Shown piece after piece: positions 26,457 through 33,420 of a stretch of 42,870 bases of DNA (position 1 is the first letter of the stretch; each line of letters opens with the position of its first letter). The stretch is from a bacterium. Its GTDB lineage: Bacteria > Desulfobacterota > JAPLJL01. Under the pieces are notes generated by a model. The model saw only the letters and a program-made list of their open reading frames with translations, was not told where the DNA came from and did no database searches. The translations under genes and the position numbers were made by a program. The stretch is from positions 42,885 to 85,754 of the forward strand of contig JAQTNV010000008.1 of NCBI GenBank assembly GCA_028713675.1, written 5' to 3'.

Positions 26457-27911
26457 ATGGAACCCTTGCAATCTGAATACGACGTAGTGGTGATAGGAAG
26501 CGGACTCGCGGGCCTGACCGGAGCCAATCAGCTGGGAAAATGGGGGCGGCGGGTTCTGCTCCTCGAACAGCACGCTAATTTCGGCGGTTTGGCCACCTGC
26601 TTCCACCGTCCGAACGGGCATATTTTTGATGTCTCGCTCCACGGGTTTCCCTACGGGATGAAGAAATGCTGCCGCAAATACTGGAACCAAAAAATCGCCG
26701 ATTCGATTATCCAGCTCCCCCGGATCCGTTTGGACAATCCCCAGTTCGATGTAACCAGCACCTTTGAAATCAATGACTTCAGCCGCCTCCTGACCGAACG
26801 TTTCCAAGCATCCCCGGAAAAAGTGGACCAGTTTTTCCACTGTCTGAAAGAAATAGACTTTTATCTGAAAGGCCTGGAATTGCACTCCGACACCTCCCTG
26901 ACCACCGGGCAATTATTGGAGGAATTTTTCCCCGGCCGGCCCGATATCCACCGCCTCCTCATGGAACCCATCACCTACGCCAACGGATCCAGCCCGAATG
27001 AGCCGGCGGTTACCTACGGGGTCGTCTTCGGTAACTTCCTGAACCAGGGGATATTCACCTTCCAGGGGGGCACCGACAATCTACTGAAAGAAATGCGGAA
27101 GGAATTGGAGAAAAATAGAGTCCAATTAAAGAATCAAATCCGGGTCGAGAAAATCCTGATTAGAAACGGAAAAGTTACGGGAATAATAGTTGGCGGGCAG
27201 GAAATCCGCTGCCGGGCGGTGCTCTCCAACGCTAATCTGCGGAAAACCATAACGGATCTGACGGGGGAGGAACACTTTCCGACCGATTACCTCGATCAGG
27301 TCAGGTCCATGCGCATGAGCAATTCCAGTTGCCAGGTGTATCTGGGAATCCGGAAGGGGGAGGAGATTCCGGATGTCGGCGATGTCATCTTCACCTCCAC
27401 ACTCCCCCATTACGACCCGGAAGCTCTCTGCCGCTCCCGGGAACTGAACAGCCAGTCATTTTCCTTCTATTCTCCGAAAATCCGCCCGGGCCATAACCGC
27501 TACACGATCGTGGCTTCCAGCAACGCCTTATGGGAGGACTGGGCTGACCTTCCCGAGGAAGAATATCGGGCCGAAAAACAAAAACTGATCCAGAAAACGA
27601 TTGCCAACCTGGAAAAATACATTCCCGGGGTTACGGACAAGATTGATCACCAGGAGGCGGCGACGCCCCGGACTTTAGCCCGCTACACCGGCCACGAAAA
27701 AGGAGCCTCGTTTGGGACAAAATTTGAGGGTTTGAAAATCAGCCAGAGTCTGCCCAAACAGATAGGTGGTTTGTTCCACACCGGCTCGGCCGGGATCATC
27801 ATGTCGGGCTGGTTGGGAACGGTCACTTACGGCGTCATTGCCGCCCACAATCTTGAGATTTACCTGGATTCAACGCAAAAATCCGGGGAAGGAGGACATC
27901 GGGACGATTGA
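26457..27911 (+). CDS. CrtI/carotenoid-isomerase-like FAD-dependent oxidoreductase
   Basis: This is a 484-aa protein from the ATG at 26457 (a TTG at 26439 is an alternative). The N-terminus has the dinucleotide-binding motif VVVIGSGLAGLTGANQLGK and LLEQHANFGGLATCFHR, as in phytoene desaturases, CrtISO-type isomerases and retinol saturases. The FAD-binding C-terminus includes GLFHTGSAGIIMSGWLG. Such enzymes act on polyisoprenoid or other lipid-like substrates with FAD. No other carotenoid genes are present in the window, so the substrate is open. A good promoter lies about 115 bp upstream. Confidence 0.83.
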   Translation: MEPLQSEYDVVVIGSGLAGLTGANQLGKWGRRVLLLEQHANFGGLATCFHRPNGHIFDVSLHGFPYGMKKCCRKYWNQKIADSIIQLPRIRLDNPQFDVTSTFEINDFSRLLTERFQASPEKVDQFFHCLKEIDFYLKGLELHSDTSLTTGQLLEEFFPGRPDIHRLLMEPITYANGSSPNEPAVTYGVVFGNFLNQGIFTFQGGTDNLLKEMRKELEKNRVQLKNQIRVEKILIRNGKVTGIIVGGQEIRCRAVLSNANLRKTITDLTGEEHFPTDYLDQVRSMRMSNSSCQVYLGIRKGEEIPDVGDVIFTSTLPHYDPEALCRSRELNSQSFSFYSPKIRPGHNRYTIVASSNALWEDWADLPEEEYRAEKQKLIQKTIANLEKYIPGVTDKIDHQEAATPRTLARYTGHEKGASFGTKFEGLKISQSLPKQIGGLFHTGSAGIIMSGWLGTVTYGVIAAHNLEIYLDSTQKSGEGGHRDD

Positions 27912-28084
27912 TTTTCCGACAACGTTGCTATTTCCGCCATAGACATCCGCGCCTGATGAAATGTATTTCCATTATTTAATCACTTTCTTGTTTTCCTTCC
28001 GAAAATTTCTTCAGAATACTTCAGCTCTCCCGGAATCAGCTTTTTTATGTTTAATTGACGGTGAAATTCCCGATCTTAAACAGG

Positions 28085-28113
28085 TGGACATTCATTTCGA
28101 CGCTGGCTATATT
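28085..28113 (+). promoter_or_regulatory. native tRNA-Lys promoter, now at the left edge of the element
   Basis: TGGACA at 28085-28090, a 17-bp spacer and TATATT at 28108-28113 (five of six in each box). The tRNA 5' end begins at 28128, 15 nt downstream, as expected for a short tRNA leader. Only the 5' part of the tRNA remains behind it, so it now points into the integrated element. Confidence 0.65.
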
Positions 28114-28123
28114 ATTACCCTGA

Positions 28124-28168
28124 AAACGGGTCGTTAGCTCAGTTGGTAGAGCACCGGACTTTTAATCC
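28124..28168 (+). repeat. attL: left copy of the 45-bp attachment-site repeat
   Basis: Identical over 45 bp to 37363-37407. It covers AAAC plus the first 41 nt of tRNA-Lys, up to and including the 3' strand of the anticodon stem. The sequence diverges immediately after (TTCCGAGGG here, GGGGGTCG at the right end). Confidence 0.92.
28128..28168 (+). pseudogene. truncated tRNA-Lys, 5' part only
   Basis: The acceptor 5' strand, D arm and complete anticodon arm with TTT anticodon are present; the variable loop, T arm and acceptor 3' strand are replaced by element DNA. It cannot mature into a tRNA, but it keeps the native promoter. Confidence 0.9.
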
Positions 28169-28523
28169 TTCCGAGGGAAAATTCAAGATTTCAAGCTTTC
28201 CGGGTAATTCCCCGATTCCCCTATTCTTTTGGAATTTTTTTACTTAACTGTAGATCACTCAAGATCAGTATAAATCAATGGCATATAGTTAAAAAAAGGT
28301 AAAGAACTTCTCCCCCCTTTGATTCGAGGTATAATGATCGTCTCCTTTTAATCATTTTTTCGTAAATTCCTGAAAATAATTTTAAGACTTCCGGTTAATT
28401 ATTTAATCTCCGGTTTTATCGGAATTTTTTGATTCCACTCTCTTTATATTTTCTCCCTTTTTCCCTCGGATTTATTTAAAAAAGGTTTATTTTCTATACT
28501 TCCAGGTTAACATCCTTAGTAGA
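28169..28523. other. left-end non-coding region of the element
   Basis: AT-rich, with no gene. It should contain integrase/excisionase arm sites, but I see no clean repeated arm motif. Two weak terminator-like sites occur: GGAAT followed by seven T (about 28230-28241), with an upstream ATTCC partner, and TCCG/CGGA followed by six T (about 28410-28429). TATACT at 28495-28500 may be the -10 box of the first gene; its -35 is poor. Confidence 0.4.
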
Positions 28524-28742
28524 ATGACTACTAATGAAAACAATTTAAGATTGATAAACGTCAGTGAACTCTCCCGACTATTATCTATCCCCATTGGAAC
28601 TTTAAGAAATATGTGCTGGCGAAAGGAAATCCCCTTCGTCAAATTTAAAAGGTCCATAAAGTTTAGGCCAACCGATATTCTCAAATGGATCGAAGAAAAG
28701 ACGGTCCAAGTATTCGACCCGGGAAAACATGGAGAAGCTTAA
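28524..28742 (+). CDS. AlpA/excisionase-like helix-turn-helix protein
   Basis: This 72-aa protein has a winged-helix HTH of the excisionase/MerR-like (HTH_17) type: LINVSELSRLLSIPIGTLRNM, then KFKRSIKFRPTDILKWIEE. The typical pattern is a helix-turn-helix followed by a wing ending in an F/Y-x-x-x-D-hydrophobic-x-x-W/Y-I/L. Such proteins regulate integrase or bend DNA for excision. Its position as first gene in the element, far from int, fits either excisionase or operon control. Its TAA overlaps the ATG of the next gene by one base (TAATG), so the two are probably translationally coupled. Confidence 0.78.
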   Translation: MTTNENNLRLINVSELSRLLSIPIGTLRNMCWRKEIPFVKFKRSIKFRPTDILKWIEEKTVQVFDPGKHGEA

Positions 28743-29053
28743 TGACTGACCCCGTAATAAGCGAAATTAATTTCTACCCATTGAAACCAAATGGTAAGGG
28801 CTTGATAGGTATCGCTTCCTGTATTTTCGACGGAAAGCTGTCTTTAAACTCAATCTCAGTTTATACCACCCTCAACGGTAATATAAGGCTATTGTTTCCT
28901 TCAAAGACTTTACCAAATTCTAAAGAAATAAATGTATTTTATCCGATCAATAAAGAAACTTATGCCCTGATTAAAGAAGCGGTTGAAATGAAAATAAAAG
29001 AAGTGTCTGAAAAAGCGGACGGAGTATATCGGAATGAAAAAGCTACCACCTAA
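28742..29053 (+). CDS. SpoVG-like protein
   Basis: This 103-aa protein has the SpoVG fold pattern. ISEINFYPLKPNGKGLIGIA parallels the first SpoVG strand pair, GKLSLNSISVYTTLNGNIRL the second, and FPSKTLPNSKEINVFYPIN matches the family's MPSKR-x-DG-x(5)-HPIN region; a C-terminal helix follows. SpoVG-family proteins bind nucleic acids and act as regulators in Firmicutes. Homologues also occur in phages and mobile elements. Here it sits between an excisionase-like and a zinc-finger gene, overlapping both (1 bp before, 20 bp after), so a regulatory or replication role is likely. Recognised by pattern only. Confidence 0.68.
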   Translation: MTDPVISEINFYPLKPNGKGLIGIASCIFDGKLSLNSISVYTTLNGNIRLLFPSKTLPNSKEINVFYPINKETYALIKEAVEMKIKEVSEKADGVYRNEKATT

Positions 29054-29627
29054 TCCGTCGAATACAGAATATCCTCAAACTTTATCCCTCTCAGATTTGG
29101 AACTATTGGATATTTTTCCCGAGGGGCGAGAATTAATTCCCCAAAAATTGAAAGAACGGGAGGAAAAGAATAAGGAATTAAAAAGAATCATTAAAAACGA
29201 TCTAAGAATGATTCGTGAAGAGACAAAAGATGAATTTTCTCGGTATTTTTGGCGAGAGGTAATAAAAATATATGTGACCGATGAATTATCTGAAATCAGA
29301 AAACAGCTTTTCCGGTTAAATAGATTTAACTCAGTTATTCAAGGAAAGGTTCTTATTTCCAGATTGATACCTGAAGATAAGCTCAACCAAGCCAGATTAA
29401 CCTCAATTATTGACGTTGCTTCTTCATTACGATTAAGAAAATCCGGAAAGAACTATATCACCCTCTGCCCTTTTCACTCAGAAAAACATCCTTCTTTTTA
29501 CCTTTATCCAGAGACTAATAGATTCTTTTGTTTTGGCTGTTCTGCGAGTGGGGATGTTATCAAATTTGTTGAGCTTACCCAAAATATTTCATTTAAAAAT
29601 GCGGTCGAATATTTAACTGGGAGGTAA
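29034..29627 (+). CDS. stand-alone CHC2 zinc-finger (primase-type) protein
   Basis: This is a 197-aa protein. The C-terminal 60 residues are a DnaG-type zinc-binding domain: C145-x2-H148 in LCPFHSEKHPSFYLY and C166-x2-C169 in RFFCFGCSASGDVIKFVE, followed by the helical ISFKNAVEYL. The first 130 residues are charged and helical with no known motif. DnaG uses this domain to recognise template DNA, but the Toprim catalytic domain is missing here, so by itself it should not make primers. It may recruit a host or partner polymerase. The 20-bp overlap with the SpoVG-like gene and a 4-bp gap to the ATPase gene mark one operon. Confidence 0.8.
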   Translation: MKKLPPNPSNTEYPQTLSLSDLELLDIFPEGRELIPQKLKEREEKNKELKRIIKNDLRMIREETKDEFSRYFWREVIKIYVTDELSEIRKQLFRLNRFNSVIQGKVLISRLIPEDKLNQARLTSIIDVASSLRLRKSGKNYITLCPFHSEKHPSFYLYPETNRFFCFGCSASGDVIKFVELTQNISFKNAVEYLTGR

Positions 29628-29631
29628 CGAA

Positions 29632-30942
29632 ATGAAAAATAAATTAATAAATGATGAATTTGAAAAAATTGAAAAAGAAATAGATAGCGAAGATTTGGAA
29701 TTAAGGAATAAAGAAAATTTAAAAGAAATATTCCCTATATTATCAACGGAGGAAATATTAAAAACATTGGGATTGACCATAAAAAAAGATGATGAAAACA
29801 AACTCATAACTTTTTTATGCTGTCTCTCGGCCTATACGGAAGATGATCAATTTAATATAAGTTTCAATGCTCCTTCCTCAACTGGTAAATCCTACATTCC
29901 TTTGGAGATAGTTTCTCTTTTTCCAAAGGAAGACGTTTTCAAAACGGCCTATTGCTCTCCGACGGCTTTTTTCCATCAAAAAGGAGATTTTATTAAAGAG
30001 CGAGAGGGTTATTTAATAAACTTAGATAGAAAGATACTCATCTTTCTTGATCAACCCCATGATTTGCTTTTACAGCATCTCCGACCCTTACTATCCCATG
30101 ATGCAAAAGAGATTACTTTAAAAATTACTGACAAGACTCAAAGATATGGCTTGAAAACGAAAAATATATTCTTAAGGGGGTTCCCTTCGGTTGTATTTTG
30201 TAGTGCAGGTTTAAAAATAGATGAGCAGGAAGCCACAAGATTTATTCTGCTTTCTCCAGAAATAAGTCAGGAAAAACTGAGGGAAGGAATTAAACAGGTT
30301 TTCAAAAAGGAAAGTAATTCAGAAATTTATTTAAAAGAATTAAATAATGATCCTCTCAGGCAAAACCTGAAAGAAAGGATAAAAGCTATCAAGGAAATAA
30401 TGATTTCTGAAATAAGAATTCATAACCCTGAAATGATTAAAAATACTTTTCTCTCAATGCATAAAAATTTAAAACCTCGTCATCAAAGGGATGCTAAACG
30501 CCTATCTTCTATTATTAAAAGTTTTGCTTTGCTTAATTTATGGCATAGAAAAAATGAAGGTCCGATCTTATGGACTTCTGATAATGATATTGAGGAAGGA
30601 TTTAAAATTTGGGAGGGAATCTCAGTAAGCCAGGAATTCAACCTTCCCCCCTATATTTATAATTTTCTTTATGAAGTGATCGTCCCTCTTTACCAAGAAA
30701 AACAGGAAGGATTAACCAGAAAAGATATATTAATGGGGCATTATAGAATTTATCAGAGACCACTAGCAGAATGGAAATTGAGGAGAGAGATTATCCCGGA
30801 ATTGGAGACAGCAGGCTTAATAACTCAAGAAAAAGACCCGGACGATAAAAGAAATATTTTGATTTATCCCGTTTGTTCCCACTCTACCCCTGAGTCTACG
30901 TTATCTAGGCCGGAAAATATTGAAGACTGCATGGGGGGGTAG
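29632..30942 (+). CDS. P-loop ATPase with C-terminal winged helix, probable replication protein
   Basis: This is a 436-aa protein. Residues 80-87 are a Walker A variant (APSSTGKS; the usual first Gly is Ala) and residues 134-141 are a Walker B (KILIFLDQ, Asp140). A sensor-like FPSVVFCSAG follows near residue 190. The last 80 residues look like a winged-helix DNA-binding domain (EGLTRKDILMGHYRIYQRPL and LETAGLITQEKDPDDKRNIL). Similar ATPases follow primase-like genes in phages and islands and are thought to act as loaders or helicases. It directly follows the CHC2 protein gene (stop at 29627, start at 29632). It ends just after a run of seven G. Confidence 0.7.
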   Translation: MKNKLINDEFEKIEKEIDSEDLELRNKENLKEIFPILSTEEILKTLGLTIKKDDENKLITFLCCLSAYTEDDQFNISFNAPSSTGKSYIPLEIVSLFPKEDVFKTAYCSPTAFFHQKGDFIKEREGYLINLDRKILIFLDQPHDLLLQHLRPLLSHDAKEITLKITDKTQRYGLKTKNIFLRGFPSVVFCSAGLKIDEQEATRFILLSPEISQEKLREGIKQVFKKESNSEIYLKELNNDPLRQNLKERIKAIKEIMISEIRIHNPEMIKNTFLSMHKNLKPRHQRDAKRLSSIIKSFALLNLWHRKNEGPILWTSDNDIEEGFKIWEGISVSQEFNLPPYIYNFLYEVIVPLYQEKQEGLTRKDILMGHYRIYQRPLAEWKLRREIIPELETAGLITQEKDPDDKRNILIYPVCSHSTPESTLSRPENIEDCMGG

Positions 30943-30968
30943 AAAGAATAATATTATATAGAGCTGGG

Positions 30969-31085
30969 ATGTTCTGTAATTATGCTCCCAAACCGCTTAG
31001 GAATGAGTTTCGGCAATTAAATTTGAGAAATAATGACCCGGTTAAGGGGATGGTTGCGGGGGAGATAGAAATCACAGGTTTATAG
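30969..31085 (+). CDS. possible 38-aa ORF or frame-shifted tail of the ATPase
   Basis: ATG at 30969, TAG at 31083-31085. The same frame is open back through the G7 run at the ATPase stop, so a -1 slip there would add 48 residues to the ATPase. The peptide (NYAPKPLRNEFRQLNLRNND) looks like plausible protein, but its reality is unproven. Confidence 0.25.
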   Translation: MFCNYAPKPLRNEFRQLNLRNNDPVKGMVAGEIEITGL

Positions 31086-31331
31086 AGAAAATACTGGAAT
31101 TCATAGGCCAGGGTAAAAAAACTCATAGTTTTTAAAGAAAATAAAAAAAAAGAGAAAAGCAGGAAGGTTAAAAAATTGGGGGCCGGAATTTTAAAAGCCA
31201 AGGAGAAAATATCATCAATTCCTATTTTTTAAATTCCATGATTAATATATTAATCATCCCCGAAACCTCTCAGAACCCCCAAAAAACCAGGTGGGGGGCT
31301 AGGTAGGTGTATGAAAAGCAGCACCCAAATT
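31086..31331. other. purine-rich intergenic region of the element
   Basis: No gene seen on either strand; a minus-strand frame at 30980-31201 looks like the antisense of A-rich sequence. It contains an A-run region near 31140-31160 and a perfect palindrome at 31238-31257. Confidence 0.4.
31238..31257. repeat. perfect 20-bp palindrome
   Basis: ATGATTAATA followed by its exact inverse complement. It lies in the non-coding gap between the replication-type operon and the cargo genes. It could be an operator or an origin-associated site; no further copy was seen in the window. Confidence 0.7.
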
Positions 31332-31604
31332 TTATTGTGTGTTATTGGTTTTAACTCCTTCCCCTGATATTAACTGCAAAACCGTCTCCTTGGCTACTCG
31401 CTGGCGTTCTGGATCGGCCTTGAAAGACCTAACCCACTCCCGGAAGTCGGCGATGTCCTCGAATTCATCGAGAATACCCTTTATTGTCTGGGCAAAGCCA
31501 TATTCATAATTCATATACCTGCCGTCCGACTCCAGGATAAATCCTTCTTCCCGGAGCATCTTTTCCCATTGATCCCAGGATTCTTTTGGTTTTGTTTCAC
31601 TCAT
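31332..31604 (-). CDS. small conserved hypothetical protein (family shared with 40813-41124)
   Basis: This 90-aa acidic protein is of unknown function. It shares a pattern with the host protein at 40813-41124: W-x2-x-LRE-x-G-F/Y near the N-terminus, Y-x-N-x-E-x-G, then F-x-D-x(2-3)-FREW-x-R-x(4)-DPE-x-R and a C-terminal VL. No known catalytic motif is present and it appears cytoplasmic. It ends about 110 bp after the stop codon of the next (minus-strand) gene upstream. Being present on the element and in the chromosome makes an accessory function such as control or immunity to the element conceivable, but nothing in the sequence proves it. Confidence 0.65.
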   Translation of the reverse strand: MSETKPKESWDQWEKMLREEGFILESDGRYMNYEYGFAQTIKGILDEFEDIADFREWVRSFKADPERQRVAKETVLQLISGEGVKTNNTQ

Positions 31605-31716
31605 ATTTTTCTCACTTAGAATCCATTGATTTTAATCATTCAAAATATCCTAAAACATATCTTTCATTTATATTTTCCCTATACTTATCATCTCCAAAAG
31701 TAAATTTCTTTATAGT

Positions 31717-32250
31717 CTATTTGTTTTGTTGTTCATTTTCCTTTTCATTATTTTTATCTTTTTCAAAATCGACTTTCAAAATATTATCAAAATACTTTTT
31801 TGTTTTGCTATCACACGATTGACGATATTTCATTATATATTCAAGTCTCAGATTCAGAATACTGTATTGAAAATCCTGCCATTCATTTTTTGACTTTTCT
31901 AGTTTATTCATTGCTTCATTTAATTGTTCAAGTTCTTTAACGGTGTATTCGGATCGCTTTTTGTTTTGTAGTTTTTTAAGTAAATTATTTGTTTTTAAAG
32001 TTAATATTTCCTTTTCTCTATTTAAACGATCTCTATCAGTTATGATTTTATTATGTTCTAAAATAGCTAAATTGCATTCAGCTGAAATATCATCACTTAA
32101 ATTCATTTGTTTCCAACTATTATCAAATTTTATTGTTAAAGTTTTTTGTTCCTGTTCTTGAGATAACGTTACATTACAAATTATTTCAAGAAAAACAAAA
32201 CAAGAAAATAATATAAATAATGATTTTATAAATTTTGAATATAATATCAT
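31717..32250 (-). CDS. exported coiled-coil hypothetical protein
   Basis: This 177-aa protein has a signal peptide at residues about 8-30 (FIKSLFILFSCFVFLEII, cleavage probably near LSQ). The mature part is mostly charged helix with heptad-like spacing (residues 65-140, LKTNNLLKKLQNKKRSEYTV), and the C-terminus is rich in Lys, Glu, Asn and Gln. Two cysteines remain in the mature part (Cys59 region and QSCDSK). GGAG lies close to the ATG and AAGGAGG about 11 nt before it. No family recognised. With the lipoprotein upstream it forms a pair of exported cargo proteins. Confidence 0.62.
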   Translation of the reverse strand: MILYSKFIKSLFILFSCFVFLEIICNVTLSQEQEQKTLTIKFDNSWKQMNLSDDISAECNLAILEHNKIITDRDRLNREKEILTLKTNNLLKKLQNKKRSEYTVKELEQLNEAMNKLEKSKNEWQDFQYSILNLRLEYIMKYRQSCDSKTKKYFDNILKVDFEKDKNNEKENEQQNK

Positions 32251-32365
32251 TCTCCGACAAACCTCCTTAGTTTTTATAAAGGATCACCCCAATAAAAAAG
32301 CGGGCTGGAGTCTCAAACCTGAACAGGAAAAAGCCCCCCAAAACCTACTTCCCAATTGGAATCAG

Positions 32366-32848
32366 TTAAGGGTTATCCTTCATAATCTCGGCAAGAATCC
32401 TATTGGATTCTTCAGAAATTGGTTTGTTCTTATCAAAGGGATAAATTCCAGACTGTTTCATTGACATCGGTTTAATATTTATAACGTTTGTTGAAACTTG
32501 AGCTTTCGAACCCCAATAATAAATAAAAAAGAAATCCGTACAAACAGGAGTTTTAAATTCCTTGCCTTCATAGATCCATCTTACGTTTGCAAGAGCATTG
32601 CCATTTCTTGCCTGAGCAACCGAAAGGGCATTTTTCAAGGCATTACGAGCGGCGGTTCCGCAAAGTCCAATATAATGAGCCCATCCAGAAACCGTTAGTG
32701 GACCAATTTCCTCGTATGTCTCGTTAGGAAATGCCGAATATGCTTTATATGAGTTATAGTTCAACATATTTGCATCACCCCGCCAACATCCTCCGATAAT
32801 AAATATTGGGATTAATGTAATTGATAAAATTAACAATGCTTTCTTCAT
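32366..32848 (-). CDS. hypothetical lipoprotein of the element
   Basis: This 160-aa protein has a lipobox IGGC (Cys21) after a hydrophobic signal, so it should be anchored facing the periplasm. The middle reads GLCGTAARNALKNALSVAQA followed by RNGNALANVRW, which recalls small envelope stress lipoproteins in which an Ala-rich helix precedes a 'GANA' strand; the resemblance is weak. A strong ribosome binding site (AAAGGAGAAGG) precedes the ATG. A TTGACA -35 box lies 100 bp upstream. Function unknown. Confidence 0.68.
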   Translation of the reverse strand: MKKALLILSITLIPIFIIGGCWRGDANMLNYNSYKAYSAFPNETYEEIGPLTVSGWAHYIGLCGTAARNALKNALSVAQARNGNALANVRWIYEGKEFKTPVCTDFFFIYYWGSKAQVSTNVINIKPMSMKQSGIYPFDKNKPISEESNRILAEIMKDNP

Positions 32849-32924
32849 TTCCTTCTCCTTTCTTTTCTACTATTTCGCCCGGAACTTTTTCAAAAATATT
32901 TTAAATATAGTTCCCTCATAATCT

Positions 32925-32953
32925 CGAATACCATTTATATATAGTATTGTCAA
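32925..32953 (-). promoter_or_regulatory. possible promoter for the lipoprotein gene
   Basis: On the minus strand, a perfect TTGACA (32948-32953) is followed after 17 bp by TATTCG (32925-32930), a weak -10. It lies in the divergent region between the lipoprotein and the Xre regulator, so the regulator could control it. Confidence 0.4.
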
Positions 32954-32991
32954 ATATAAAGTTACTTATAATGAGGTGTTAGTCCTCTAAG

Positions 32992-33025
32992 GCTCACCCT
33001 AATATGGGCTCATTAGGAGGTGAGC
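32992..33025 (+). promoter_or_regulatory. hairpin covering the ribosome binding site of the Xre gene
   Basis: GCTCACC (32992-32998) pairs with GGTGAGC (33019-33025), and CTAA (32999-33002) with TTAG (33013-33016), giving 11 bp with a two-base bulge. The Shine-Dalgarno GGAGG (33016-33020) lies inside the 3' strand, and the ATG starts at 33027. It could reduce translation, or serve as an inverted-repeat operator in DNA form. Confidence 0.55.
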
Positions 33026-33026
33026 A

Positions 33027-33356
33027 ATGGAGAACATTCAAAAAGCCTTAGGAGCAAGGTTTAAAACCATAAGAAAATCAAAAGGTCTTACCCAGGAACA
33101 GGTTGCAGACAAAGGAGAGATGAACCCAAAATATTACGGGGCAATCGAGAGAGGAAAAATAAATATCACCTTAAAAACCGTTGCCAGCGTCGCTAGAATT
33201 TTAGACATCGAAATAAAGGATTTATTTACCTTTTCAATGGAAATTCAGAATACAGAAGAATTGCAAATAATCGCCAAGATTTCTCAAATTCTAAAGACTG
33301 GAAATAAAGATCAAAAAAGACGATTAAATATTTTCTTAAATGAGGTGTTTAAATGA
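33027..33356 (+). CDS. Xre-family helix-turn-helix regulator
   Basis: This is a 109-aa protein. Residues about 6-62 are a Cro/C1-type HTH: LGARFKTIRKSKGLTQEQVA, then NPKYYGAIERGKINITLKTV, then LDIEIKDLF. The C-terminal 40 residues are helical and may dimerise. Such proteins control lysogeny, restriction-modification or toxin genes; the size is typical of C proteins and phage repressors. It lies 64 bp from the end of the Mrr-type gene (convergent) and diverges from the lipoprotein gene. Its ribosome binding site is enclosed in a hairpin. Confidence 0.88.
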   Translation: MENIQKALGARFKTIRKSKGLTQEQVADKGEMNPKYYGAIERGKINITLKTVASVARILDIEIKDLFTFSMEIQNTEELQIIAKISQILKTGNKDQKRRLNIFLNEVFK

Positions 33357-33420
33357 GTAGGGATATAATTAAGTTTAACTTCCTCACTCGGAAAGGGACT
33401 ACCGGAACTAATTCCCCCAA

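Noticed and set aside
28128..28200. A second functional tRNA-Lys at the left end
   Set aside because: After 41 nt the sequence cannot form the T arm or close the acceptor stem.
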